From contig DDRC01000167.1 in the NCBI GenBank assembly GCA_002342985.1, positions 1 through 18,827 on the forward strand: a stretch of DNA of 18,827 nt, written 5' to 3'. Below the pieces are notes generated by a model. The model ran no database searches, was not told the origin of the DNA, and saw only the letters and a program-made list of their open reading frames with translations. The DNA comes from Flavobacteriales bacterium UBA2426 (lineage in GTDB: Bacteria; Bacteroidota; Bacteroidia; Flavobacteriales_F; PHOS-HE28). Of this stretch, positions 1 through 6,386 are shown piece by piece. The position numbers were made by a program, and so were the translations under genes. The stretch's first letter is position 1, and each line of letters begins with the position of its first letter.

Positions 1-54
1 AAAGCTTGATTTAACCACTGAACCGCCACTTTTGGGTAGGTGCTGTTATGGGGC
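1..54 (-). other. Putative cassette recombination site, attC-like (partial)
   Basis: Read on the minus strand, the lipoprotein stop codon is followed within about 5 bases by GCCCCATAAC (complement of 45-54) and then AGCACCTACCC. GCCCCATAAC is close to the inverted form of GTTATGTGGC found at the other end of the AT-rich unit (765-756). This is how a cassette ends in an integron: the R'' side of the site lies just after the stop codon and mirrors the core site ahead of the gene. The second half of the site would lie left of the window, so the fold cannot be completed here. The motifs are seen; the role as a recombination site is inferred. Confidence 0.42.
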
Positions 55-58
55 GTTT

Positions 59-739
59 TTATTTGCATCTGTCAAGTTTTAGTGTCAACATTTTTCCAAC
101 GTCTTCTTGATTGTCATATCCATCTTGTGAGTAGTCCTTGTAGACCCATTTGCCATTTTGTTTTTCTAAATGGTCTTTAATGCTTTCATAGATTGGGGCT
201 TTGTCTGTGGTAAAGTCAAACGAACCTTCGTGAACTCCGAACTGTTTTAAAAGTGTCCATTTGTCATTACATAAAGAAAATATTTTACAACTGTTTACTC
301 TGCTAAAGTCTAAATAGTCAATTACTAAAGCTATTTCGTCTTTGCCGTCAGCATTGTTGTCGCCAATGTTAATTAAGCAATAAAGTCCTTGTACTGTCCC
401 TAAATGTAAAGTGTCTTGGTTGCTTTTATTTAAAGTCAAATACAAGTCAGCTTCTTGATCGTAAAACCATTTCACAACTGTGTCCCACTCGTTTTGAAAA
501 GGGTCTGCTGAGTTGTCAATTTCTGTATTTGTCAGTTTTGAAAAATTGTGCTGAAAAATCGTGTCCTGTTTTCTATCTCCGTCAAAGTCGCCAACTACAA
601 AAAGTTTTTCCAGTTTGTGAAGTTTAATTTTGTCTTCTAAAACTTTATGAACTATAGAATTGTCAACAGTTTTCTCAGTATGCCCTTTGCAACTGAATAG
701 TCCCATAGTTAAAGTCAGTATGTAAAATGTATGTTTCAC
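59..739 (-). CDS. AT-rich predicted lipoprotein with two FG-GAP/EF-like Asp-rich loops (cassette cargo)
   Basis: This is a 226-residue predicted lipoprotein of unknown function. A short signal peptide ends in the lipobox LFSC with Cys17, so the mature protein should be anchored in the envelope by a lipid. Two Asp-rich loops follow, GDFDGDRKQD (50-59) and GDNNADGKDE (126-135). They resemble the calcium-binding loops of FG-GAP/VCBS-type repeats and suggest a small beta-rich extracytoplasmic domain. The start at 739 is the only one that gives a clean signal peptide. The gene is about one-third G+C, whereas the rest of the window is about two-thirds, and its codon use is equally different, which indicates recent acquisition. 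It lies directly downstream of the recombinase on the same strand, between two GTTATG-type motifs. No function is recognised. Confidence 0.85.
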   Translation of the reverse strand: MKHTFYILTLTMGLFSCKGHTEKTVDNSIVHKVLEDKIKLHKLEKLFVVGDFDGDRKQDTIFQHNFSKLTNTEIDNSADPFQNEWDTVVKWFYDQEADLYLTLNKSNQDTLHLGTVQGLYCLINIGDNNADGKDEIALVIDYLDFSRVNSCKIFSLCNDKWTLLKQFGVHEGSFDFTTDKAPIYESIKDHLEKQNGKWVYKDYSQDGYDNQEDVGKMLTLKLDRCK

Positions 740-755
740 GGTCGTCTTTTAAAAT

Positions 756-830
756 GCCACATAACGTTGGGTAGACGAAGATCTTCGTTTATCGCCGAAA
801 GTATCGACGCGGGTGGATCTTCGTGCTATT
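756..830 (-). other. Putative attI-like recombination site between recombinase and cassette
   Basis: On the minus strand this stretch ends in ACCCAAC (772-766) followed directly by GTTATGTGGC (765-756), an RYYYAAC/GTT-type junction like the core of integron sites. Upstream lies ACGAAGATC (824-816), which can pair with GATCTTCGT (783-775). The segment 775-788, ACGAAGATCTTCGT, is itself a perfect 14-base palindrome. The G+C content falls sharply at this junction. The repeated CGAAGATC motif could provide recombinase-binding sites. The sequence features are direct observations; the attachment-site role is inferred from position, between the recombinase stop at 875 and the cassette start. Confidence 0.45.
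796..803 (-). promoter_or_regulatory. Possible -7 element firing into the cassette
   Basis: The minus strand reads TACTTTCG, which matches the Bacteroidota -7 consensus TAnnTTTG at all defined positions but one. It points at the lipoprotein gene and lies inside the putative attI site, like the cassette promoter Pc of integrons. No clear TTG -33 element is seen 19-20 bases upstream, so the call is weak. Confidence 0.25.
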
Positions 831-874
831 GGTCAATTGGGGAGGGTTTTGCGAAGGTTTTGACAGCAATGTCG

Positions 875-2182
875 TCAGGGTAGGTCAAGCGCGTCCATCG
901 GGTTCACAATGCCTTGTAGGTAGCGCGTGCTCACATGGGTATAAATCTCGGTGGTCTTGCTGCTGGCATGACCCAGCAGGGCTTGAATGTAGCGCAGATC
1001 GGTGCCTTGTTCCAAAAGGTGGGTGGCAAAACTGTGCCGCAGGGTGTGCATGGTGGCAGGCTTTTGTATCCCTGCCTTTTCCAGTGCGGCCTCCAATACT
1101 TTCTGGAGGCTCCTTGCGCTGTAAGCGCCTCCTCCCTGCCCCTCGAAGAGAAGGGATCGAGGCTGTGTGTGTTCCACGTAGCGCTCCAGCAATTCAGCGG
1201 TGCTCCGGCCGAGCAGGGTCGTGCGGTCCTTGTTTCCCTTGGCCCCGCGAATGCGGATCAGCCCGCGGTCATGCAACAGGTCATCAGGCCTCAGTGTCAG
1301 CACCTCGCTCACGCGTAGGCCCCCTGAGTACGCCACTGCGAGCATGGCGCGGTGTTTCAAGTTCGTGGGGGCTTTCAATACAGCGGCCACCTCGGCCTTG
1401 CTGAGCACCAAGGGAAGTTTGGTCTCTTTCCGTGGCCGCTCGATGAACGTCACCCGCCGTGCATCGCCCACCACGTTCATGTAGTAGTAGCGTATCGCGT
1501 TCACGGCCTGGTTCAAGGTGCTGTTGCTCACCTTCCGTTCCGTGGCCAAGTGGTGCTGGAAGGCCTCGATGTCCTCCGTGCGGATGTCGTTCGGGTGCTT
1601 CTTTGGAAAGTGCAGGAAGAGCTGCCGGGTGGCACTGAGGTACACCTGGATGCTCCTTGGGCTGTAGCGTGCGATCTCCAGCTTGCGGCGCATGGTGGCC
1701 AGGGCTCTCTCCTGTAAGTCGTTCAGGATGGGCTTCTCGGCAACGATGCGTTGGTACTGCGGTGATGCCGGAACCTGCTTGGCCTGGCGTGAAGGCCCAG
1801 GGCTCGCAAGTGCAGGTGACGAATGCGGGACAGCCGTGCCGCCATCCGCTTTCTTTCGGAGGCCGTTCATGTCCACCCAGGCCGTCCCTTTGAACGCGGC
1901 GAAAATGGCCTGCAGATGCTCCGGGCTGTTGGGTGTCCACCAACACCGCTGCGTGCCGCTCCACTTGGCCCCCGCCTGCTTGGCCGCTTGGATCAAGGCC
2001 GAATTGTAGGGGAAACGCAGGGCGATGCACCGCTGCGCCTTGTGCACCAAGTGCTCCAGCTTCACAGCGTGTTCCTTTTTGACGAGGTTCTTGTACATGG
2101 GGCATGACCAATTTAGCCATGCGGCGCGTTGGGATGCGCAGCATCCGCAGGAGACCACCGGCTTGCCGTGCGCCCGCAGCAC
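875..2182 (-). CDS. Tyrosine recombinase (XerC/D- and IntI-like) with Bacteroidota N-terminal extension
   Basis: This is a site-specific DNA recombinase of the tyrosine family, 435 residues from the first ATG. Residues about 50-108 form an N-terminal extension containing RFPYN, GAKW and AWVD, of a type I associate with Bacteroidota recombinases. After a Ser/Pro-rich linker (about 110-145) comes a SAM-like core-binding domain (about 152-240) and then the catalytic domain. The full catalytic set is present: Arg290 (GGLR), Lys315 (GAKGNKDR), His379/Arg382 (HTLRHS), His405 (LLGHAS) and nucleophile Tyr414 (IYTHV), so the enzyme should be active. The short stretch between Arg290 and His379 leaves no room for the extra helix that marks canonical IntI. 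A start at Met29 (2098) is attractive because residues 1-28 look like non-coding sequence and a TAAATTGG motif lies just upstream of it. The gene is GC-rich like the host, whereas its downstream neighbour is not. It probably acts on the sites flanking the AT-rich gene. Confidence 0.93.
   Translation of the reverse strand: MLRAHGKPVVSCGCCASQRAAWLNWSCPMYKNLVKKEHAVKLEHLVHKAQRCIALRFPYNSALIQAAKQAGAKWSGTQRCWWTPNSPEHLQAIFAAFKGTAWVDMNGLRKKADGGTAVPHSSPALASPGPSRQAKQVPASPQYQRIVAEKPILNDLQERALATMRRKLEIARYSPRSIQVYLSATRQLFLHFPKKHPNDIRTEDIEAFQHHLATERKVSNSTLNQAVNAIRYYYMNVVGDARRVTFIERPRKETKLPLVLSKAEVAAVLKAPTNLKHRAMLAVAYSGGLRVSEVLTLRPDDLLHDRGLIRIRGAKGNKDRTTLLGRSTAELLERYVEHTQPRSLLFEGQGGGAYSARSLQKVLEAALEKAGIQKPATMHTLRHSFATHLLEQGTDLRYIQALLGHASSKTTEIYTHVSTRYLQGIVNPMDALDLP
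2108..2115 (-). promoter_or_regulatory. Possible -7 element for the recombinase
   Basis: The minus strand reads TAAATTGG, one mismatch from TAnnTTTG, nine bases ahead of the alternative recombinase start at 2098. If used, the mRNA would start near 2098-2101 and translation would have to begin at Met29 of the longer reading frame. No -33 element is evident. Confidence 0.22.
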
Positions 2183-2267
2183 CTACGCCAATTCCAACGG
2201 CCGTTGTGTGCCGGTCAGCAGGCTGCGCCTTTCGCCCGATGTTGGTGCGCTGGTTGGCTACGCCCTA

Positions 2268-3359
2268 TCAGGGGCTCACCAGGTGGATGCCCACCTGCGC
2301 ATACGGCGCGCCACCCAAGCTGTTCAGCATGGCGAAGGGCTGGTCGCCGAAGAAGCCGCGGAAGAATTCGCGTCCTTCGGGCAGTTCGTCCGCATCGAAG
2401 CTCCAGTCGTGGCGGTAGCCGGCCTGCACGCTCAGCCATACGAAGCCTTTCAATTGCCGCTGATATTCAGCGCGCAGGCGCAGTTCGCCACGGCGCACCT
2501 CAAAGCTGTTGGCGGCGGTGCTGAGGCCCCGGATGCGGTAGCTCTGGCCTTCCAGTTCGTAGCCGGTGAGCAACAGGCTGCGCGGGCTGAAGGTGCGGCG
2601 GTAGTGGCCGCGCGCAGGAAGAAGGAGCTCCAGGCCCCACTTGCGGTTGGCCGCCGTGTGGTTGTACATCACCACGGGGATGTAGTTGAGGGCGCCCACG
2701 CGGTAGGTGCGGCTCAGTCCCACGCCCCACTGCAGCCGGTCGTGCGGGCGCTTGCCCCAGATGCCCGCTGCGCTGTAACGCAGGTACTGCAGGCCCTGCG
2801 GGTCGTCTAGGAAATAGTCGCCGCTGAGGTCGGCACTGGCCTGCACGACGAGGAATAGCGTTTCGTTGAGGGGCTTGAACAGGGTGGTGTTGAGCCCGGT
2901 GGTGCGCAGCCCGCGGTCGGCCAATTGGCGCATCAGCCCGGAACTTTCCGGGGCCTCAACACGGTGGGCGATGGCGTAGCGCGTGTCCCAGTACGTGGCG
3001 CCCAGCTGCCAGATGATGCTGTTGCGCGACACCACGGGGATGTTGGCCTGCATGCGGAGCCCGCCGGTGTACCTGACGGAGCCCTGCTCCGCGGTGGGTG
3101 CATCGGCATCCTCGGCCCAGCTTCCACGAGCGGAGAAGCGCAGGTCGTAAGCGCCCTGTGCGTCCCATTGGACGGAGATGAAGCGCGCGGGGCTTTGATC
3201 GAGGATCTTCTGGCTGCAGTAGCGCCTGGCCTGCTCATCCGCGAAGCCCAGGTTGTCGTATTGGCTGTAGTCCTCTTCCTCCTCGGCGGGGATGCTGTCC
3301 TGCTGGGCCCGCAAGGCGGCCGGCAGCAGCAGGGCGAGCAGCAGCAGTCGGCCGGTCAT
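2268..3359 (-). CDS. DUF6268-like outer-membrane beta-barrel protein
   Basis: This is a 363-residue predicted outer-membrane protein. A signal peptide (about 1-18, ending LRAQ) is followed by an acidic linker (EEEED) and then alternating amphipathic strands rich in aromatic residues and Arg, typical of a beta-barrel. The long segment around 230-290 (KWGLELLLPARG, SPRSLLLTGYELEGQ) resembles the DUF6268 barrel family. That assignment is from recall of the pattern and is unconfirmed. The terminal strand ends in HLVSP with no sorting domain. The start lies six bases after the stop of the DUF2147 gene, so it is probably the last gene of the envelope run that begins at 6326. The molecular role is unknown. 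Confidence 0.83.
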   Translation of the reverse strand: MTGRLLLLALLLPAALRAQQDSIPAEEEEDYSQYDNLGFADEQARRYCSQKILDQSPARFISVQWDAQGAYDLRFSARGSWAEDADAPTAEQGSVRYTGGLRMQANIPVVSRNSIIWQLGATYWDTRYAIAHRVEAPESSGLMRQLADRGLRTTGLNTTLFKPLNETLFLVVQASADLSGDYFLDDPQGLQYLRYSAAGIWGKRPHDRLQWGVGLSRTYRVGALNYIPVVMYNHTAANRKWGLELLLPARGHYRRTFSPRSLLLTGYELEGQSYRIRGLSTAANSFEVRRGELRLRAEYQRQLKGFVWLSVQAGYRHDWSFDADELPEGREFFRGFFGDQPFAMLNSLGGAPYAQVGIHLVSP

Positions 3360-3365
3360 GGCGCC

Positions 3366-3824
3366 CTACTTGGCCTGCAGCCGTTTCCACACGTCGGTGC
3401 GGCCCAGGGCCTTCACCCCGATATAGCCGCGGATGTCGAGCGTGTTGGCATCCTTCATGGAGATCACGCAGCTGTAGGTGCTGCCGTTCTCGGGGTCGTA
3501 GATGGTGCCTTCGATCCACTCGTCGTTGCCGGCGTAGCTGAAATCCTTCAGCAGCCGGTAGCCGCGCAGGGGTACGGTGCGCAGGGCCTCGTCGGGGTTG
3601 TTCTTGTCCACCTTGGGGGTGCCGGTGGCGGGGTCGTTGGGCTCGCGGAGCCACACGATCTTGCCGTAGTACTTGCTTCCGATGCGCTCGATCTTCACGC
3701 GGGCCTTGCCATGGCTGGGTTCCCATACGCCGACGAGGCGGTCGCCGGGTTCGGGCGGCGCCTGTGCCTGCAGGCGGGTGAGCGGAAGGAGCAGCAGTCC
3801 GAGGAGGAGCAGGGTGGTTCTCAT
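3366..3824 (-). CDS. DUF2147 family secreted protein
   Basis: This is a 152-residue exported protein of the DUF2147 family. The signal peptide is about 1-20 (ending LQAQA). The mature part carries the family pattern: GVWEP (32-36), KIERIGSKYYGKIVWLRE (44-61), then a block at 106-120 containing DPENGSTYSC, and a closing L-RGYIG----GRTDVW. DUF2147 proteins are small beta-rich, usually periplasmic proteins with no firm biochemical role. The start at 3824 was chosen because it gives the signal peptide. It also overlaps the stop of the upstream lipoprotein gene in ATGA (3824-3821), an arrangement typical of translational coupling. A longer frame reaching 4046 only reads through the antisense-like part of that neighbour. 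Confidence 0.9.
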   Translation of the reverse strand: MRTTLLLLGLLLLPLTRLQAQAPPEPGDRLVGVWEPSHGKARVKIERIGSKYYGKIVWLREPNDPATGTPKVDKNNPDEALRTVPLRGYRLLKDFSYAGNDEWIEGTIYDPENGSTYSCVISMKDANTLDIRGYIGVKALGRTDVWKRLQAK

Positions 3825-4327
3825 GGTGCGAGGGTGAGTTCCAGGGTGAAGTAGCCGATCACGTGCCGATCGCTTTCCTGATCGGCGGCCAGATCGAGGT
3901 CCGCCACTACGGTGATGGCCCCTGACCGGAGCAGTTCGTCCAGCTTGCGCTGTTCGGCCGCCACGGTGAGCTGCGCCGCGGCGGAGTCGGCTGGCAGGGG
4001 ATTGCGTACGGCCACCTGCTGCATGCCCAGATCCCCGCCCACCCATTGCACGCTCACGCTGCGGATGCCGCGGAGACTGGTGGAGTCGGCGCCGGAGATG
4101 CGGGCGCTCACCAGCCGGGCCTCCCGGAGCTGGCCGGTGCTGTAGCCGCGCTCGGCCAGGAAGGCCTCGAGGCCGGCGGTCCAGGTGCCTTGAGCGGTAT
4201 TGCTCCCTTCGAACAAGGGCCCGGCGGCCACGAGGGAGACGGGGCCACTCTCCATGGTTAGGCGCTCAGGGGCGCCGCACGATGCGAGCCCGAGCAGCAG
4301 GATGGCGGCGGAAGGGAGGAGGCGCAT
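3821..4327 (-). CDS. Predicted lipoprotein of unknown function
   Basis: This is a 168-residue predicted lipoprotein. The N-terminus MRLLPSAAILLLGLASC has a clear lipobox (LASC) with Cys17 as the lipid-modified residue. The rest is soluble, with predicted alternating strands and two helices, and I recognise no domain. The body contains several VSARISGAD- and SVSVQWVGGD-like strand patterns and ends in a possible beta-hairpin (YFTLELTLAP). The start at 4327 was chosen for the signal peptide; an extension upstream to 4465 would bury it. The gene overlaps the DUF2147 gene by four bases, which suggests that the two are translated together and possibly act together in the envelope. Confidence 0.83.
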   Translation of the reverse strand: MRLLPSAAILLLGLASCGAPERLTMESGPVSLVAAGPLFEGSNTAQGTWTAGLEAFLAERGYSTGQLREARLVSARISGADSTSLRGIRSVSVQWVGGDLGMQQVAVRNPLPADSAAAQLTVAAEQRKLDELLRSGAITVVADLDLAADQESDRHVIGYFTLELTLAP

Positions 4328-4382
4328 GGGGGAAGCGGGTCTGGTTGAAAGACGCTCCAGAAGGCCGGGAGGTTCGGTCCGC

Positions 4383-4919
4383 TCAGGCGGCGCCGAGCCG
4401 TTCCTCGAGCAGCGCCGCCAGGTCCTTGAGCATGGCGCCCTTGTAAGGGTCGGGCTCGGCGGCAATAGCCTTGCGCACGCGCGCCAGGCCCAGCCGCGCC
4501 GCCTTCTCGGGCCACAGCTCCTGGTTCTCGATCACGGTGAGGCACTCGAAGCACTCCTCGGCGCTGCCCTCCACGGCGATGGCGATGAAGCGCTCCAAGT
4601 GATCGCGAGCATCGAGCCCGGCGCTCCAAAAGGCCGAGAGCACGGTGCGGCGCACCGTACGGAACCGGTCGTCGTCGAGCGCGGCGATGAGGGTGGGCAC
4701 CGCATCGGCGGCCTTCACCTGGTGCAGCAGGGCGGTGATGCGCTGCTGCACGGCAGGCGAGGGATGGGCGGCCAGGGCCCCCAGCAGGTGGGGGATGGCC
4801 CGCGCATCGCCCTGCTCCTCGATGCGGGTGAGGGCCGTGAGTGCGGCGGCGTCGTCGTCGCTCAGCAGCGCCGCGAACGCGAGGTCAAGGCGCTGCTGCT
4901 TGGTGGTCCGTTCCGTCAT
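4383..4919 (-). CDS. HEAT-repeat protein
   Basis: This is a 178-residue cytoplasmic protein with no signal peptide or membrane segment. It is almost entirely helical and shows HEAT-type repeats: a helix pair at about 24-50 (ALTRIEEQGDARAIPHLLGAL), a second at about 55-81 (AVQQRITALLHQVKAADAVPTLIAAL), a third at about 84-115, and a more divergent one to the end. HEAT repeats make protein-protein interaction surfaces, and the partner is unknown here. It starts nine bases after the small membrane protein gene, so both probably share a transcript. A 55-base gap with no visible terminator separates it from the lipoprotein gene downstream. Confidence 0.88.
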   Translation of the reverse strand: MTERTTKQQRLDLAFAALLSDDDAAALTALTRIEEQGDARAIPHLLGALAAHPSPAVQQRITALLHQVKAADAVPTLIAALDDDRFRTVRRTVLSAFWSAGLDARDHLERFIAIAVEGSAEECFECLTVIENQELWPEKAARLGLARVRKAIAAEPDPYKGAMLKDLAALLEERLGAA

Positions 4920-4928
4920 GCCGCGAAG

Positions 4929-5270
4929 CTACCGGTTGCGCGCTGCCAGCGCCGACCAGGCATAAAGCGCGGCTACCGCCAGCAGCGGAACGCTCACCAC
5001 GAGGATCCATTGGACGTGCTCGCGCGCCCACCAGCCGTAGGCCACGCTGAGCGCGAGGAATGCGAGGGCTCCCCGCCAGGGCCGCCGCCACGCGATGGCC
5101 ACCACCAGGAGGCAGGCCAATGCGGGCAGCAGGTGCATGAAGAGGTCCAGCGGGCGCGGGCCGGAAGCATCGGCATCGAAGGCGAAGAGGGCCAGGAAGG
5201 CCGCGAAGAGCACGCCTCCCGCGCGTGCGGCCCACCGGGGCCAGGCATTGTCTGCTGCCGAATCGGTCAT
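4929..5270 (-). CDS. Small four-helix membrane protein
   Basis: This is a 113-residue integral membrane protein with four likely transmembrane helices, at about 17-36, 42-60, 66-82 and 88-108. Tryptophan- and arginine-rich loops (AWRRPWRG) lie between them. No enzymatic motif is visible and I do not recognise a named family. It sits nine bases after the DUF6089-like barrel gene and nine bases before the HEAT-repeat gene, so it is embedded in the envelope run. A role in membrane organisation is only a guess from this context. Confidence 0.8.
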   Translation of the reverse strand: MTDSAADNAWPRWAARAGGVLFAAFLALFAFDADASGPRPLDLFMHLLPALACLLVVAIAWRRPWRGALAFLALSVAYGWWAREHVQWILVVSVPLLAVAALYAWSALAARNR

Positions 5271-5279
5271 GCGCTCGGG

Positions 5280-6326
5280 TCAGCGCTGCGAGGTGGCGCT
5301 GCGGTCGCGCTTCATGGAGAGGAAGCTGCGGCGCCCCGGACTGCGCTTGAACTTGTACGACACCTCGAAGTTGAGGAAGCTGATCGTGTCGAGCAGCCCG
5401 GGATTGCCGCGTCGGCTCGTGTAGATGCTCTGCTCCCCATTGGTGCCATAGCCGGTGGGGTCGCTGATGTAGCGGGCCAAGGCCTGCTTGTTGGGGTCGC
5501 CGGCATAGGCCGCGTCGATCTCGGCATAAGTGGCATAGCGGTCGCTCACATCATCGATGTGGTCGTCCATGAACATGACGTAGCTGAACTCGAGCCCCAC
5601 GCTCACCTCCTTGGTGACCATGTAGCGCACGCCGGCCCCGATGGGGATGGCCACGTGCCAGGGGGAGAGGCGGTAGCGGCGGCCGGGCTCGCCGGCACCG
5701 ATGCCGCCCTCGGTCTGCCAGGCGTACAGGTCGGTCTCGTAGCGGCCGTCGCGTTCCACGGCATTGGCGTTGGGGTTGTCGGCATAGGCGGCATCCCGCA
5801 CGGTGCCGTCGTCCCAGAAGTGGTAGCGGTTAAGGGTGTCGGCCTCGCCGCGGAAGAGGTCGGCCTTGGGACGTCCGTAATAGACGCCCACCCCGATGTG
5901 GAAGTACATGAAGAAGCGTTGCTCGAAGAGCGGCTGGAAGGGCTGGCGGTAGGCATTGAGCACCAGGTGGCCCGAGGCGCCCACCAGGTCGTTGCGGAAG
6001 CCGAGGCCTCGCTTGCGGTTCTTGAGTTCGCTGAAGTCCATGCCGGGGATGGGCGCGCGCTCGTCATAGCCCACGCGGAACCAGCTGAGCCGGGCCTCGG
6101 TGGTGAGCGAGCGGGTGACGTACCGCTTCTTGTTGTTGAGGAAGTCGCGGAAGGTGACCATTACGCCCGGCCGCGCGCTGTTCCACTGCACCTGGCCGTC
6201 ATAGTTGCCGAGGTCGCCGTAGTAGTGGGTGACCCCTTGGGCGATGCCCACCTCGAGGTGGCGCTGCGCTGCGGCGGTGAAGGACAGCCCGCACAGCAGC
6301 AATGCGGAGAGGAGCGAACGGTTCAT
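5280..6326 (-). CDS. DUF6089-like outer-membrane beta-barrel protein
   Basis: This is a 348-residue predicted outer-membrane barrel. The signal peptide is about 1-20 (ending TAAAQ). The start of the mature protein, HLEVGIAQGVTHYYGDLG, is typical of Bacteroidota DUF6089-type barrels, which often begin with a strand followed by YxGDL. Later strands include FFMYFHIGVGVYYG, WHVAIPIGAGVRYMV and VSVGLEFSYVMFMDDHIDDVS, the last a common closing pattern in this family. The extracellular loops are long and Asp/Tyr-rich. It is the first gene of the minus-strand envelope run, after a 60-base gap that may hold a promoter. Function is unknown; relatives are annotated as structural or pore-like outer-membrane proteins. 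Confidence 0.87.
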   Translation of the reverse strand: MNRSLLSALLLCGLSFTAAAQRHLEVGIAQGVTHYYGDLGNYDGQVQWNSARPGVMVTFRDFLNNKKRYVTRSLTTEARLSWFRVGYDERAPIPGMDFSELKNRKRGLGFRNDLVGASGHLVLNAYRQPFQPLFEQRFFMYFHIGVGVYYGRPKADLFRGEADTLNRYHFWDDGTVRDAAYADNPNANAVERDGRYETDLYAWQTEGGIGAGEPGRRYRLSPWHVAIPIGAGVRYMVTKEVSVGLEFSYVMFMDDHIDDVSDRYATYAEIDAAYAGDPNKQALARYISDPTGYGTNGEQSIYTSRRGNPGLLDTISFLNFEVSYKFKRSPGRRSFLSMKRDRSATSQR

Positions 6327-6343
6327 GGGCAGCGGACCGGACC

Positions 6344-6351
6344 GAAAGGTA
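6344..6351 (-). promoter_or_regulatory. Possible -7 element for the envelope gene run
   Basis: The minus strand reads TACCTTTC (then GG), one mismatch from TAnnTTTG, ending 17 bases before the barrel start codon at 6326. The neighbouring motif at 11402 has the same TTTCGG ending. No -33 TTG is seen at the expected distance, so confidence is low. Confidence 0.3.
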
Positions 6352-6386
6352 TACCCGGAAGACGCGATCCCGACCGGCGGTTGCTT

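Noticed and set aside
2132..2146. Hairpin GGATGC-GCA-GCATCC as a terminator for the envelope run
   Set aside because: The stem is only six bases with no T-tract on the minus strand, so it does not qualify as an intrinsic terminator.
875..2182. Calling the recombinase a canonical integron integrase IntI
   Set aside because: The IntI-specific additional helix between the catalytic Arg290 and the HTLRHS block is missing, so only a XerC/D- and IntI-like tyrosine recombinase can be claimed.
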